This document shows, in pieces, positions 20,247 to 32,341 of a stretch of DNA of 53,400 nucleotides. The stretch's first letter is position 1. Each line of letters begins with the position of its first letter. This DNA comes from Psilocybe azurescens. Lineage: Eukaryota; Basidiomycota; Agaricomycetes; Agaricales; Agrocybaceae. The DNA lies in contig JAJIRX010000612.1 in assembly GCA_023853785.1 (NCBI GenBank), positions 1 through 53,400 on the forward strand. Direction: 5' to 3'. Position numbers and translations under genes: made by a program. The notes beneath the pieces were generated by a model. It had not been told where the DNA came from, did not search any database, and worked only from the letters and a program-made list of their open reading frames with translations.

Positions 20247-22808
20247 ATGGCCGCCCAACTAATGCTAGCCACGCCGCCCCCGCCAGGACTGCAGGAAGCT
20301 ACGAAGAACTCGACACTCGCATGGCAGCACGATTTGGAATCGCTCTTCCACCACGCCAAGGATCGATTCCCCGATGTGGTGTGGGAGCTCGTGGGCAGCG
20401 AGGAGGAGGATGAGAACAGGGTTTTCGAGGAGGTCTGGGGACACAAAGGTGTGTGTTCTTGCCACTGCCAGTCTTTGCTCGATTTTCAAGCGGCATCGTT
20501 GTGTGCATCTCAGGGATCGTGTATGCGAGAGCCCCGCCCAGCTTCCAGAGCCGCTACTTCACATTCTGCGCGAACGGCACTGTGTTGCTGGCGCCGTACT
20601 CGTCCTCCCCGTTCTACCCCGGGGAATCTGCGCTATCACTCGGACTCGAATCGTCCATCAACCTCGCACTCGACCGCCGCACGCCATCCCCCGCACCATC
20701 CACCTCCCTCGCCCACGGCTCTGTTGCACCACATGGGTCGCACCCTACTTTGCTGCGCCTGACGACAAACATCAACCCCTCCCTCTTCTCGGACGAGCTC
20801 GAGTACCTGTACACGGGCAAAGGCTTCGGTGAAGCCTTCGAGTTCCTATTTGACTCCTCCGACGCACGCGAGCGGCCCCCTGGGGGCCCCCTTCGCCGGG
20901 TTCGCAGGTGCAGACGGTCTGAGCGGCGACGACCCCGAGCCCCTGCGCATCGACAAGCTGAGGAAGGACCTCGTGTTCATGTGGCGCTCGCGGCTTTACT
21001 CGGACGTGCGGATCGCGCTGACGGGCAATTTTGGGGGCGCACACCACGAGAACACGACCGGCATATTCTCCTCTCATCGATTCATCCTCGTCTCGCGCTC
21101 CCCATATTTCCACACCGCCTTGATTGCATGGCCAAATGCCACACCATCCGCAAACGGATCCGAACCACCCACACTAACGCTCCCCTCGCCCCCTTCACCC
21201 CCGCCTCGCTGCACTTCACGCTCGGCTTCATCTACACCGGCACGCTCATCTTCTCGCACCGATCTTACGACCTCTCCATCGCCTTCGCGATCCTGTGCTC
21301 CTCCCTCTACCTCTCCCTCTCCATGCTGCACGACGAGGTCCAAGCCCAAATAATTCAAGAGATGATGCACGGGCTCTTCCACGCGTTCATCCCCTTCGCC
21401 GCGTACGAGTCGCTCACGCAGGGCCGATGGGGCACGGGTGGGTGCCGCTGCCGGCAGTGCGCACGGCGCGCGCCACATGTGCTCGAGTTCGCAATAGAGG
21501 AAGATGTGCGCAACACGTTCCTGGAAAGAGGCACGCGGCGGGCGCTGGTGGGCATGTTCGGGGATGGGTGGTGCACAGCAGAGTTCGCAGCCTTGTCACC
21601 GAAGCTGCGGGACTCGCTGTTGAGGGGGCTGGGCAAGCGCACGACGCCGCGCAATGCGTTCGCGATGCTGTGGGCAGCGGAGCATGTGTTAAGGAATTTT
21701 GGGAGTGTGATTGAGCTGTGGGCGGATGTTGTGCAGGAAATGCTCGTACAGGGACGGGTGGGCGTGGACGAGGTGCTGGCGAGAGAGAGCGAGTGATGTT
21801 TTGGTGCGGTTGGAGGTGGGGATGAGAAGGGCGATGTTACGGAGGGAGAGGACAATGGGGAGGCAGGGGAGTGGATGGAGATTGTGAGGAGCGGCGGGGT
21901 CAGGTTTGAGGATGGGGAGCACGTCGAGTGGGCGATGGCTGCTGTACTCAGAGGGGTGCATGAGCCGTGGGCACCTGCGCAGTATCAGGTGCGTTTCATT
22001 TTCGTTTCGCTCTCCTCTTTCTTAAGAACTGATTGCTAAATCCCACACAACACACACGCAACACCACAGATGCTCATCTCCTCCATCCTCCTGCGCTCAC
22101 ACCCCACGGACACCTCCGCGCCCATGCTCCCTGTCACGTCGCACGCGCACGTGCAGGTCGAGCAAGCGCGGATCGAGCTGCTAAAGTGGATCGGGAAGCG
22201 GTGGCTGGACGTGCGCATGGAGCGCGGGTTTGATTGTCTCGAGGGGTGGGCGTTAAAGGAGATCAGTAATCGTGAGTTTTGGTTTTTGGTTTTTTCTCTA
22301 GATCATTTTCTTTGCAAAAGAAAAGAAAAGAAATAATCTCGTCTCATCTTTCGTTTTCTTCTTCTTTTTCTAATTATTATTCTACAATCCGTCCTGAAAC
22401 GATCCTAACACACACACTATTTTTTAATTAGATATTGAAGTCCCAATAGACGACCTGCTCAGTCCACCACCCTACACCACCAACAAGGGCATCTCGCCCT
22501 CTGCCTCCTCACACTTCCTCTCGCCCTCTGCCTCCTCTCGCTCTGCACTCAAGCGCCAAACAAAACCCAATCATCATCACCATTCAGGAAATAATCACAG
22601 GCAACAGCACCACCACCTCCGGCCGATGTCGAACCACCCGCACACGTCAAAGGTGGACGCGGAGAGCAACGCGGCGAGCAGCATGAGAGTAAGCGTGTTG
22701 AGCAGGAGTATCGTGGGTGCATCTTTGAGTGCGGGTGCGGGTGCGGGTTTGAGGAGTAGTAGGAGCAGTGTTGCGTTGTCTTTACGCACAGGCAGGGATA
22801 GGCCCTGA
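20247..22808 (+). pseudogene. BTB/POZ-type protein gene 1, frameshifted and 3'-truncated
   Basis: Exon 1 (20247-20448, MAAQLMLATPPPPGLQ ... VWGHK) is joined by a 65-bp GTGTGT...CAG intron to exon 2 at 20514 (GIVYARAPPSFQSRYF). Exon 2 carries the BTB hallmark: SDVRIALTGNF, FSSHRFILVSRSPYFHTAL, LHFTLGFIYTGTLIFSHRSY and YLSLSMLHDEVQAQIIQEM. Frame changes near 20885 (C/G run) and 21185 bracket the first BTB half. A TGA at 21794-21796 stands where the paralogue has Arg. Exon 3 (22070-22271) and exon 4 (22432-22808, Ser/His-rich) follow GT-AG introns. Similarity to BTB gene 2 stops near 22800. BTB domains mediate dimerisation or cullin-3 adaptor binding. The partner here is unknown. Confidence 0.8.
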
Positions 22809-23892
22809 CCGACCTGGTGTAAGGGTTTATTCACCATCGGGAAGTCGTTCCACTCACCCTGTCTCTCATTTCTTCCTGTCGATGGCCCGGCTATCGGCTA
22901 CCTCGAGCTTTGAGGTACTTGGCAAAATTCTGTCAGGTCATTCCGCCGTTCCTATCCACACTCGACCGTCGTCCTGCTACCGACGACCTCTAAAATATGT
23001 GGTGCACTAATCACGTAAGCCCTTGCTCAGCTCCCATCTCCCAAAAACTATTGACTAATGCAAATATGCACTTTTGAACCCCCTCCTGAGGACGCTGCAC
23101 CCCAGGCATCATCGTGCCTAATTACCTGCATCGTGGCTCCCACTCGGACTCCACATTACTATTCCTTCCTCGTGATTCCCTGCTCAAACCAAACCTCCTT
23201 GTAAATATCCAAAAATTGAGAGAGACGGGAATGTGAATATTACCTTCGAACAACTGTTGTGCGGGGATTGATGTTGCAACTTATTATACATGATGCATGA
23301 CCTCCTAAATCCTCCATTCCTATTCCGTTGTCAACGACTTGTGAGAAAAGAAAATCCGAAGCCTTGGGTCGAACGACCTTGCAACAAGATACTGCTAAAT
23401 TCAGAGTTATAGCCTCCATGGGACACTGTTATACCACCACTCGCTCTTCTTTTACGCCGTTCCCTGTATATCATTTTTGCATCTTATCCACTCCAGCTGC
23501 GTCCCCTCAAACAAGCGGTTGCATGGATTTATTGTCACCGAGTCTTTGCTATTCCTTACACACTGACATCGACGTCTCTCTCGACTCACATATCTTATAA
23601 TAATGATAATGAAACAAGAGTAGTAGAAATGGCATTGGTGAAGGTTGACGTCGGATGCATTGTTTCCACTGACCACTGTCAATGTGAGTGTTATATCCTT
23701 ACGAAGACATCTTAACTGATACCCACAGGACTTTTCTACCTTCTAATAGATCTATATGATGCTTCAGGTGCAGTGGGCTATGAGTACCACTCCATCAGAG
23801 GATGCTGTCGCATGAAACCAGTCAGACGTCCACCCCTTCTATTGTACTTACCATCATCCTCGTCGCAACTTAGCTTCCGCTCCGAGTCTTTT
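22809..23892 (+). other. Unique spacer with possible exon fragments
   Basis: No gene is certain. A GTGAGTGTTATAT...ACCCACAG stretch (23681-23728) looks like an intron between DVGCIVSTDHCQ and LFYLLIDLYDASGAVGYEY, suggesting a host gene cut by the copy B junction at about 23893. Frames at 22768-23010 and 23328-23600 have Ser/His-rich or mixed composition and no recognised family. Confidence 0.35.
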
Positions 23893-24426
23893 TGGCCCAT
23901 CGGTAGTTGTATGATATTATCAACGCCGAGAAGGTCTAGATATATTTTAAGCGCTTGCGATTCAGCGATATTTTCATATTGTAACCATGTAATATCGCCC
24001 GCTTTCCATTCGATCTCAAAATGGAGTCTTCGCCCGAACCAAAGTGTGATTTAATTTTTCTATGGCCCACTCATTCCCTGGAGTATCAGCCGTGCTGATC
24101 TGCTCATCCAATCGTCCTGGGAAAAGTCTGTCGTCGTTCGGATGATGTATTCTTAATAGCGATGCATGAAATACATCATGTACTCCTCGTTGTTTGAGTG
24201 AATCTGAGAGATTAAGCTTGTATGATTGGTTCCCATAGTCTCTTAAAATTTTGTAAGGTCCAATATATTTCGGTATTAGTTTCCGAGCCAATCCCTTGGG
24301 GAAAGAAATGTTTTTAGATGAAAGGTAAACTAAGTCTCCTTCACTAAATGGTGACATTTGTCTTTTTCTATTCGCATTTCGGGTCTGTTTTACCCATGCC
24401 GCCAATATACTATCATGAGCGGACAT
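23893..24426 (-). pseudogene. Integrase C-terminal/chromodomain-like end, copy B
   Basis: Same module as 18249-18720: FSEGDLVYLSSKNI, PKYIGPYKIL, HDVFHASLLRIHHP. A frameshift near 24040 (KLNHTLVRAKTPF instead of KIKSHFGSGED) reflects one base fewer than copy A. Copy B keeps CAA where copy A has TAA, so the reading continues to the truncation point. Confidence 0.72.
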
Positions 24427-25542
24427 TATAGCTAATTTTTTGTAACGCGAAGTTCCTGACCGAGGGGTACTCGCTTTTATCAGCTGAATCCCATATCATT
24501 GGGCGAGGCATACACCCATTATTAAGGAAAAATGGGGTGTATCCACTGCTCTCCGAGCACGCTGAATTAATTGCAAATTCAATACCAGGTAGTTTAGGTA
24601 CCCAGTCAGTTTGCTTGTCATTGACGCATTGTCTAAGCATCTGATTAATTGTTCTATTAGCTCGCTCAGTGGAGCCATCTGTTTGAGGGTGGTATGCACT
24701 TGACATCTTAAGTTGAGTGCCAATTAATTTATTTAGGTGTGTCCAAAAATGCTGGTAAACAACACATCCCTATCACTGATGATATTTTGAGGTAGTCCAT
24801 GTAGCTTGTACACATGCTCGAATACAAGTTCGGCGACTTGTCTCGCTGTGTAGTCCGTCCTACTAGGTACCAGGTGTACCATTCCGGTCAATAAGCAAAT
24901 GATTACAGTAATTGAATCAAAGGTACCATCGCAATTTTTTGATTCCGGTAAGGGTCCGATAAAATCCATTCCAATAGATTCCCATGGGGAGCTAGGAACT
25001 GGGAGTGGGTTTAATAATCTGTAAGGTTTTTGATTGCTAGGTTTACTTCTTTTACATGTTGAACATGTTTCACAAAAGGCTTTGGTGTCAGAGACTAAAT
25101 CTTTCCACCATACTTGATTTCTAAGGTAGTCTACTGTTCTGACTGTTCCTAGATGAGCCAGTAGAGAGTGTGCTTCAGATATTATGATTTCTCTAATGCT
25201 TCTTCCTTTTACAATGATTCTTGGGATGCAAAGTAGTCTATTTCCCTTTTCTCTTAGGAATATCAGACCATTATTTACTTCAAAGTTTTGGAACTCCTTA
25301 GGTTCCTTGAAGATTTGACTGAAGAATGGATCAGACGTGTATTGATTGTGTATCTCCTTTAAAATATCAATGGCATTAACTGTCGAAGATGCTAAGTCCA
25401 ACAGACTTGGCACGTCTCGGCGTTCTCCGATGCCCTCAATTTCTAATGGTTCCAATGAAATCTCCTCTTCCGGTATGTTTGTCATTACTGGATCTGGTAA
25501 GTTTGACTCGGACCGTTTCTTCAATGGAGGTATTCTGATCAT
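24413..25542 (-). pseudogene. pol: Integrase, copy B (zinc region and first catalytic residues in one frame)
   Basis: A 269-aa frame (25542 to 24733) holds the complete H-H-C-C region (EAHSLLAHLG ... CETCSTCKRSK), GMDFIGPLPES and ISDRDVLF. The E-containing TDGSTERANRT lies in the next frame (24706-24413), after the T-run shift shared with copy A. The catalytic D, D and E codons are all present, but not in one frame. Confidence 0.9.
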
Positions 25543-25609
25543 TAGTTTTTCTAAGGTGCGTTGTGCAATGTTTCTTGATTTTTGACGGTTGTCTCGCCCT
25601 CCTTTCGTT

Positions 25610-27150
25610 CTACAGGGGTTTGAGAATGAAACATCCTTTCATTCGTGCGGCGAACTCCTTCAAAGTCTCTGGCCTGCCCGTTTTGGCAGGTGGCACTTCT
25701 TTGCAGGTTCTTTTTCGAGATGCGGCGCATGCTTTGATGCCTGCAAGAATAGGCATTACGCCCTCTGTGATCTTTACATCATTGTTTACAATATCGTAAT
25801 ATGTGTATTCACTTTGTGCACGTACTGTTCCAGGTGCGTCATTTGAGTACATTCTTGATAGTGCATCTGCAACCACATTTTCACTTCCTGGGATGTACAG
25901 AACTTCAAAGTCGAATGATGATATTTTTCTAACCATTGTGCTTGTTGTCCGGACAGATTCTTTTGATTCAGTAAGTGAATCAGTCCTTTGTGATCTGTTA
26001 CCCATTTAAATTTAACACCTTGCAGGATGTTGCGATGGCGGAGCATCGTTTCTATGCCTGCATACATCTCAATTTCGTGAGTAGGGTAATTTTGTTGTGC
26101 TGAATTTAATTTTGCTGAATAGAAGGCTGCTATTTTGGCAGTCTTCCAATCTATCCCTTGGCTTACAAGGCCAGATATTCCCATTGCACAGCCGTCGGTT
26201 ACCATCCACACAGTTGGCACGCCCTCCAAATAATTGATAGGGACGCGATGGTGTCTGCGTGCGGCTTCTACAAGCTGCTTTACATCCTCAAAGGCTCGTT
26301 GTTCCGTGAATGTCCAACGGAAAGGAACCGTATCCCCGGTGAGTGAACTTAGCACTCCCATTGGTATTCTAACTCATGGAACATCATCTGCGAGGTACCC
26401 CACTGCACCTAGGAATCCTCTTAGTAGGTCTCAGTTAGTGGGAACCTTCCATCCTGCAACCGAATCTACTTTGTCGTTATCCATCCTAATACCATGCTCA
26501 TCTATTATGCGTCCTAGAACTTTCAATTCTGACTCAAGGAAGCGCAGTTTACTTTTACTGAGGTATAGTTTTTCTCTTTTCAGGATGTCTAATATAATTT
26601 TAATATGCTCTATATGTTCTTCCAGTGTGTTTGAATAGATCAGGATGTCATCTAGATATACGTCCATGAATCTACCTATGTATGGGGAGAATAAATGATT
26701 CATTAGGGTCTGGTAAGTAGCCGGGGCATTACAATCCCCTTGCTGAACCACCAGACTAACCATATTTCCGTCAGGAGTTGTTACTCTGGTTCGATTCACA
26801 TGGGACAGTTCGATCCTAATTTGTTCATACGCCGATTTTCCATCTAAAGCAGATTTGAAACAATGTCGAGATACCCTCCTCAAGATTCCCTCAATGTCGG
26901 GTAAAGGTGATGTCAATTTATACGTATTCTTATTATGTTCCCGCAGATCAAACACTGTTCATAGTTCCGGGCGGCTCGTTAGCCTTGGCGTGGCTTCGGA
27001 ATCAGCAGCATTGGTACAGTATTTCCTGACGAGGTGATTTTCCACCGACCCGATTTTAGGTACGCGTCTCGCTTTTCAGCCCATTGTGCTTGAAATGCTT
27101 CTGGACATCATGACGGCCTCCACAGGTACGTCTTTGTTTCATCTATTAAT
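25610..27150 (-). pseudogene. pol: Reverse transcriptase and RNase H, copy B
   Basis: Frames 26955-26431 (174 aa, RT with YLDDILIY) and 26361-25786 (191 aa, start of RNase H with VTDGCAMGISG and TDHKGL) are longer than in copy A, because the G and C insertions of copy A are absent. TGA codons where Arg is usual recur at the equivalent positions, for example at 27108-27110 on the plus strand (TCA). The RNase H end lies in a third frame (26005-25610), as in copy A. Confidence 0.92.
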
Positions 27151-27196
27151 GGTATGGTATGATTGATCATTCTGAGAGGAGGGAGCTCTGTCTCAC

Positions 27197-28309
27197 CTAC
27201 CTCTTTACAGAGTGGTTCCGCATATCGGCGCAGTTCCTTTTGTGCTGCTTCAAGATCGTCATTTCCCGGGCGATATTGGCGTGTAACATTGGTTTGGTAT
27301 CTGTTCCCAATGTCATAGGCAGTGTAATATCACTTCCAATGATGACACGAGCGGGGTTCAGTCCTATGCACACTGAATGTTGGTACAGAAATGGCGTCCC
27401 CAATATTAGATTGTAATTATTAATGTTAGCAATGTCAAAGGTGCGTTCGCTTTTTATGTTCTGATATTCAAACTTGACAGTAGTAGATGCATTAACTTTA
27501 GATCGCGATCCCTGAACTGCTAGCTGCAAGGTAATAGACTGTTCAAATTTTTCTTGTTTTACTTTTAGCTGATCAGCTAATGTAGTAGACATAAAATCGC
27601 CCAACGATCCGGAGTCGATTAGTGCACGAACCGGCTGATCGTTGATTTTAATCTTCACGATCACCGGTTTGGGTAAGTATCGGCGCTTATCTTTTAGGGC
27701 CAACGCGTTACACTGCAAGCCAGCGTATGCTTTTCTATCAACCTGCACGCCGCATAGGCAGAGGTATTCTATTTGAGATAGTTCTTCCACATCGTAGTCA
27801 ACACTGGTAGTTATTTTTTTCTTTCTAGATCGCAATAGATGGCTTACTAGACCCTTCAATCTTGTCCAAGTTCCTTCTGATGTTGGAATTTCAGACTCTC
27901 TGAGTCTCGAGGTCTCTATATTTTCATGTCGTTCTAACTTGTATGTGGCAATCTGATATTCATACCATTGTCCCAGATTAAAATCCGGATTTTCTAGGTA
28001 TGTTCCTTGTAAATATACTTCAATTTGTTGGGATTGATCTCGTATTTCCAATATTTTAGGGTTTTCTGTTCCCCTTTCTATTTGGAATCGAGATCCTTTG
28101 ACTAGGGCACAATGTGTTTCATCTGCGAAAGGTGCGTGGCAATTCAATACTGATTCCGCATAATTTTCCAATGGAGTCCCGATTATAGTTTCATGAATCG
28201 GCCATGTCTTTAGCCATTCATTGGCGACTTCACACGGTGCTATTTCATCGCTATCGATGGTGCACTGCATAGCATACCAATGTCCTACTGAGAACATGTC
28301 ATATTGCAA
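27197..28309 (-). pseudogene. Linker end and aspartic protease, copy B
   Basis: A continuous 370-aa frame includes the last YLENPDFNLGQWY repeat, the ALIDSGSLGDF triad and LILGTPFLYQH. This is the best-preserved version of the protease in the window. It ends at the same general place as copy A, before the RT. Confidence 0.85.
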
Positions 28310-28383
28310 TCGGGTTACATGTAGATAGGATTCTATCCATCGCTTTTGTCATAAATTATGTACCGATCATCGCTTCCCCCTTT

Positions 28384-29252
28384 TTATGTCAAAGCGAGAC
28401 TCCCTTTTATCCATGGCCGTTTGTCATCCCCAGGATATGGTGCACAGGTGTTCAATATGTTATGCAATTGGACAGCGTATGGGTCTATTGGTTGTGGCAT
28501 GGTGAATTTGCATAGATTGTGATTTTTCAATTCATATTTATTTGTTGTGTTGTGGTTGTTATTCGTGTCTGTGTCTGATTGATAGATTGTTAATGCATGT
28601 TTAATGTAGTTTTTGTTATACAGTTGATTACACTCTAATCTTTTGGAGTACCACTGAACTAGATCCAACTGAGGATTCTCTAGGAGGGATTTTCGAATGT
28701 AAGTACTTAAATCCAAATCCATATCTTCAATACAGTATAAACTTGTATTGTCAATCGGATAAATAGAGAATCGTGCATCATCCTCGGTTAGAGGGTTGAT
28801 TGAAGGATAATTAGTTTGAATCCCATCTCTAAGGAGGTATGCAGGTATTTCTGTGAACGGCTGCCCAAACAGCTGCCAATTTCTTTTATGATGCACAATA
28901 TGGAGGGCTTTCGCCCTCTGTTTCGAGTACCATCCTCGAAGATCAAATCTTGAATTCTCTAGGTAACTTTTAGGTATGTTTATTCTAAAATTTGTAAGTT
29001 CATCTTTAATATGGTACGTGTTTTGAATGGTACACGATTTAATGATTGTAAACGGCCATCCGGCATATGTAATTCACTCGGATATCGTTCATCACCTGGA
29101 TAAGGACCTAATATGTTTAATAGGTACGTCGCATTCATAGCATGCGTGTCGCCCAGAGATCTTCTAGGGTAATAACGTATCTCATGAATCCATGGCGGAT
29201 TTGTGTCATTAAAACTAATTGCCCCCAAGGGCATACTGTCTAACACCTCCAC
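28384..29252 (-). pseudogene. Repeat linker, first repeats, copy B
   Basis: Counterpart of 13355-14224. It carries LLENPQLDLVQWY and LNTCAPYPGDDKRPW. One base is lost near 29055 (GRLQSLNR instead of GRFTIIKS), which breaks the frame that is open in copy A. Confidence 0.65.
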
Positions 29253-29279
29253 AAACTCACTGGAGGTATCAGATTTCGT

Positions 29280-30409
29280 GTCCTCCTCTTATACAGGTTC
29301 TAAGTTGAATGTAGACATCCCTGGTGGCTTATTTCCGTTGTGTTTCATGGAGCTAGCCTGGGGGCAATTTCAGGAAAGATGCCCCTGCTCGTTACAACGG
29401 AAACATCGTCTGGATGCTAATCTTTCAGCCTTTTCTTTCTCAGATAATGTATTATGTTCTCACCGATTTTTATTGTTATTATCAAACTTGGGATGAGGCG
29501 AGTCCCTTCTAACAAATTTCCCTTTGTCCCTTGGGTAACTGTAATTGTTATTATTTGATGAATAAGACTTCGGCCTGTCATCATGTTGTGATCTCGACTT
29601 GTCTCGGTGCTTATTCATATTATTTTTCCGATCACGCTGAGATGACAATGATTGTCGGTCTCTATTGGGACGGCCAACGTTTTCGGAGATCTCTATGATC
29701 TGCGCCTGGCTCACAACTTCTTCCCATGTGGAAGAGTCTGGGTGCAAGCCATCTCACCATAATCCGCGCTAAGTAATCAGCGGCTCTGCCCAAAAGCGAC
29801 TAACAAGATCGCTTTCGGTTAGTGATCCTAGTAAATTGTATTGTTCCTCTAGGTAGTAAATATATTCACTGACTTTGCGACTGCCTTGTGTCGCATTTTC
29901 AAATTTCCTTCTGATCTTTTGCCTATAATCAATTGGAAAACAGTAATTAAATAGTCCCTCATAGAATGAAGACATGGACATTGTTTCTTCATGAATGGCT
30001 GCTTTCTGAAGGTAATAGTCATAAGCCTTTCCTTCCATGAAATAAGACAGTGCTAGGATTCTTCTTTCTTCTTAAATCCACTGTCCTCTAGGTAAGCTCT
30101 GCTTTCTTTTACAAATCTATGATAGGAGTGAGGGTCAGCTTGGCCATCATAAATTGTAGGTTTGAATGCTTTTCCACCACCAGATGGTTTATTAGACTTG
30201 CGGCTGTGCTTGCGCCGCTTCTTCTTGTCTGACTTCTTTGGTTGTTCTTCGGACGCCTCACTGGACTCGCTTGAGGGGTCATCAGACAGTGAGCTTGACG
30301 ATGAACTCCCTGACGAATTATTAGAGTCTGAGGATGTGTTAGTTTTTGTGATTAAACACTTTGTTTCTAATGTTCTACACTTGATATTTGGACTTGTACA
30401 AATGGACAC
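29280..30409 (-). pseudogene. gag: gag of copy B
   Basis: It starts MSICTSPNIK at 30409. The basic patch reads KKRRKHSRKSNK, probably the original, where copy A has an insertion. The frame breaks after FKKKEES near 30055, whereas copy A is open there. The zinc-knuckle TGA and the TAA downstream are the same as in copy A. Confidence 0.85.
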
Positions 30410-30801
30410 TTAGTTAGAATTCACTCTTTTCGGTGTTTTTGCACACTGTTCTGTTAATAACTTTTTGTAGAGTAAAGTTATTCAAATTCTGATCACTGAT
30501 CCGGAATCCCCTCGTTGAGACGGTTCCGGTGATATATAATTTGTCACGTAATTATAGGTTTGGTGTTTTGACGCAATATTGTGGACACCTATAGTCACGC
30601 CTTCGCCATTTTTAGACACTTAGCCATGTAAAAGACCAGTATTCCTACTATGTCTGAGGAAACAAAGACACTAGAACAAGATTTGGAGTCTACAGAAGCA
30701 ATTTACTATTTTCACTCATACTTGTCATTGTTGCGCATTTGAGATTTGACTCTATTGTTACTCATCAGTATAGCTACTGATTTGTGCATTATTGTCTATT
30801 T

Positions 30802-31768
30802 CTAACAGGATGTACTTGAAGATGACGATGTGGGATCAGTGGAGCTAGATGAACTGCTGGGTATTGGGTCATATTTCTTAGATTTCTTATTAGGTTTTTG
30901 CATGCTCTTTAATGCAGTGCCTAAGAATGATTTCGGGATAATATGAGCAACAGGTCGTGCCGAGATTGGTAATGCTCCCGTTCTCAAACGTGTACGATCA
31001 GCTGTTCAGTCAAACCGAATACCAGGTGCGGTAGATATACCTTTGCTAATAATAGGTATCATAGTTTTATTTTTAGGGCTGATTTGTTGGCTTTCTTAGC
31101 CTCCTTAATTGCCCTTTTCTGTATTTTAGGATTTAATTCAGCCTCAGGGATAATAACATTTCCCCATTCCCTGAGGTCAATGGCCTTGCCTTTGTTCTTA
31201 GAGGTGCCTTCACCGGAGCAAATGGGAACGTTCATGGCGAACCTTCTTATTTTGGTGGTTGATCCGCTCTTTTTCTTCTTTAGTTAGAGAATTTCGGCTT
31301 CTTTAATGGCCAAATCTATTTCCGGGGAACGCTCAAGGGTGCGTTTCTTAGAATTCTTATTTAAATTTTCAATAGAATTTTTATGGTGCATAGCCGACTC
31401 GAGTTTCTTAGAGCGCTTGCTCTTAACAGTAGTCCATGGACCACTTTCATCATTCTCATCCAAGCTTTCAGATATGGTAGAAGTATCTCTTTGTATTTTA
31501 TCTACTACAAAGGGGTTGTCATCGCGAATAGAGCTATCCCCATGCATAGCCATCATTTGGTAATCAGGGAGGCAGGGGAAGTAGCCTCCTTCTCTTCACT
31601 GTTAGAAGGAGAAGGGGGTCTCAACGACACGACAGCACTATAGGTGTGTCTGGGAGTGTGTACGTTGGCAGCAACCGAATCGGAATTTGGATAGACAGTG
31701 GGTTCCGGCAGTTGATCACCAGTATCAACAGCGCCAGATTGGGAACAGAGGTTATATCTAGTAGCCAT
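30802..31768 (-). pseudogene. Retrotransposon ORF1, copy B
   Basis: Starts MATRYNLCSQSGA at 31768. The reading RPPSPSNSEEKEATS is probably the original phase here. The segment 31556-31284 is open through SGPWTTVKSKRSKK and SPEIDLAIKEAEIL. The later segments match copy A in order. Confidence 0.7.
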
Positions 31769-31939
31769 AATAATTAGTGAAACAATTTTAAATAAATTGC
31801 TTACGGGGTTATAATTTGTTGTAGGGGTTGGGTAATGCTGTCTTGAAGTGGGTGGCTTAGGTTGATCAGACCTAAGGGTTCCAAACGTCGAGACGGTGGG
31901 GAGAGGTTTTTGAGATAGAGGTTTTTACTGTCAAAAATA

Positions 31940-32278
31940 TGTGATGGAAGTGATAACCGTGACTGGTATAGTTTCGGTTAGATCGTTCGGTCACACGGAA
32001 AGGTGGTAGAGTGAAGCTCAGAGGTGATAAAGACAGGTATAAGTGTTCTGTGTTCACTGGGGGATCTGTAGCTACAACAGGGCCTGTATTTATACTGTAG
32101 GATAATGTTCTAGAACTAGTCTATAGAGTCCAAAGGGAGTAGTTATAATCAAGGGGTGAGTGTGTAAAACATAGGGTCAAAAGGTATATCGACGGAATGT
32201 ATATGGAGTCAAAGTCAGCAAGATAAGATAAAGAAAATAATAGATAAAAGGATTGTGAGAAAGTACCGGATCGTCACA
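31940..32278 (-). repeat. 5' LTR of copy B
   Basis: 339 bp with TGTGA/TCACA ends. By eye it differs from the left LTR of copy A at about six places (CTCTT/CTTTT, a TTTCTGACTGCG/TGCTGACTTTG patch with one deletion, ACACC/ATACC). It agrees with that LTR, not the right LTR, at all five diagnostic sites. Confidence 0.95.
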
Positions 32279-32341
32279 GTTAGGGCTAGGTGACTAAGCA
32301 TATCCAACCAGACGTCGTTCCGATTTTTCACCTGCATCTCG

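Larger units (their letters stand above)
23893..32278 (-). mobile_element. Ty3-type LTR retrotransposon, copy B (inverted, 3'-truncated)
   Basis: Reading the minus strand, this follows copy A almost base for base from the 5' LTR to the position equivalent to 18718 (CCGATGGGCCAA), then ends abruptly. It lacks the extra 3' ORF and the 3' LTR, about 1.4 kb. It shares the gag and pol nonsense codons and two homopolymer frameshifts with copy A, but has an intact protease triad and integrase zinc region. No target duplication can be tested. The 5 bases before its LTR (minus strand) are CTAAC. Confidence 0.95.

Noticed and set aside
20829..21478. Alternative frames in the BTB gene (139-174 aa) as separate genes
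   Set aside because: They are frameshifted or shadow readings of the single BTB-type coding region.
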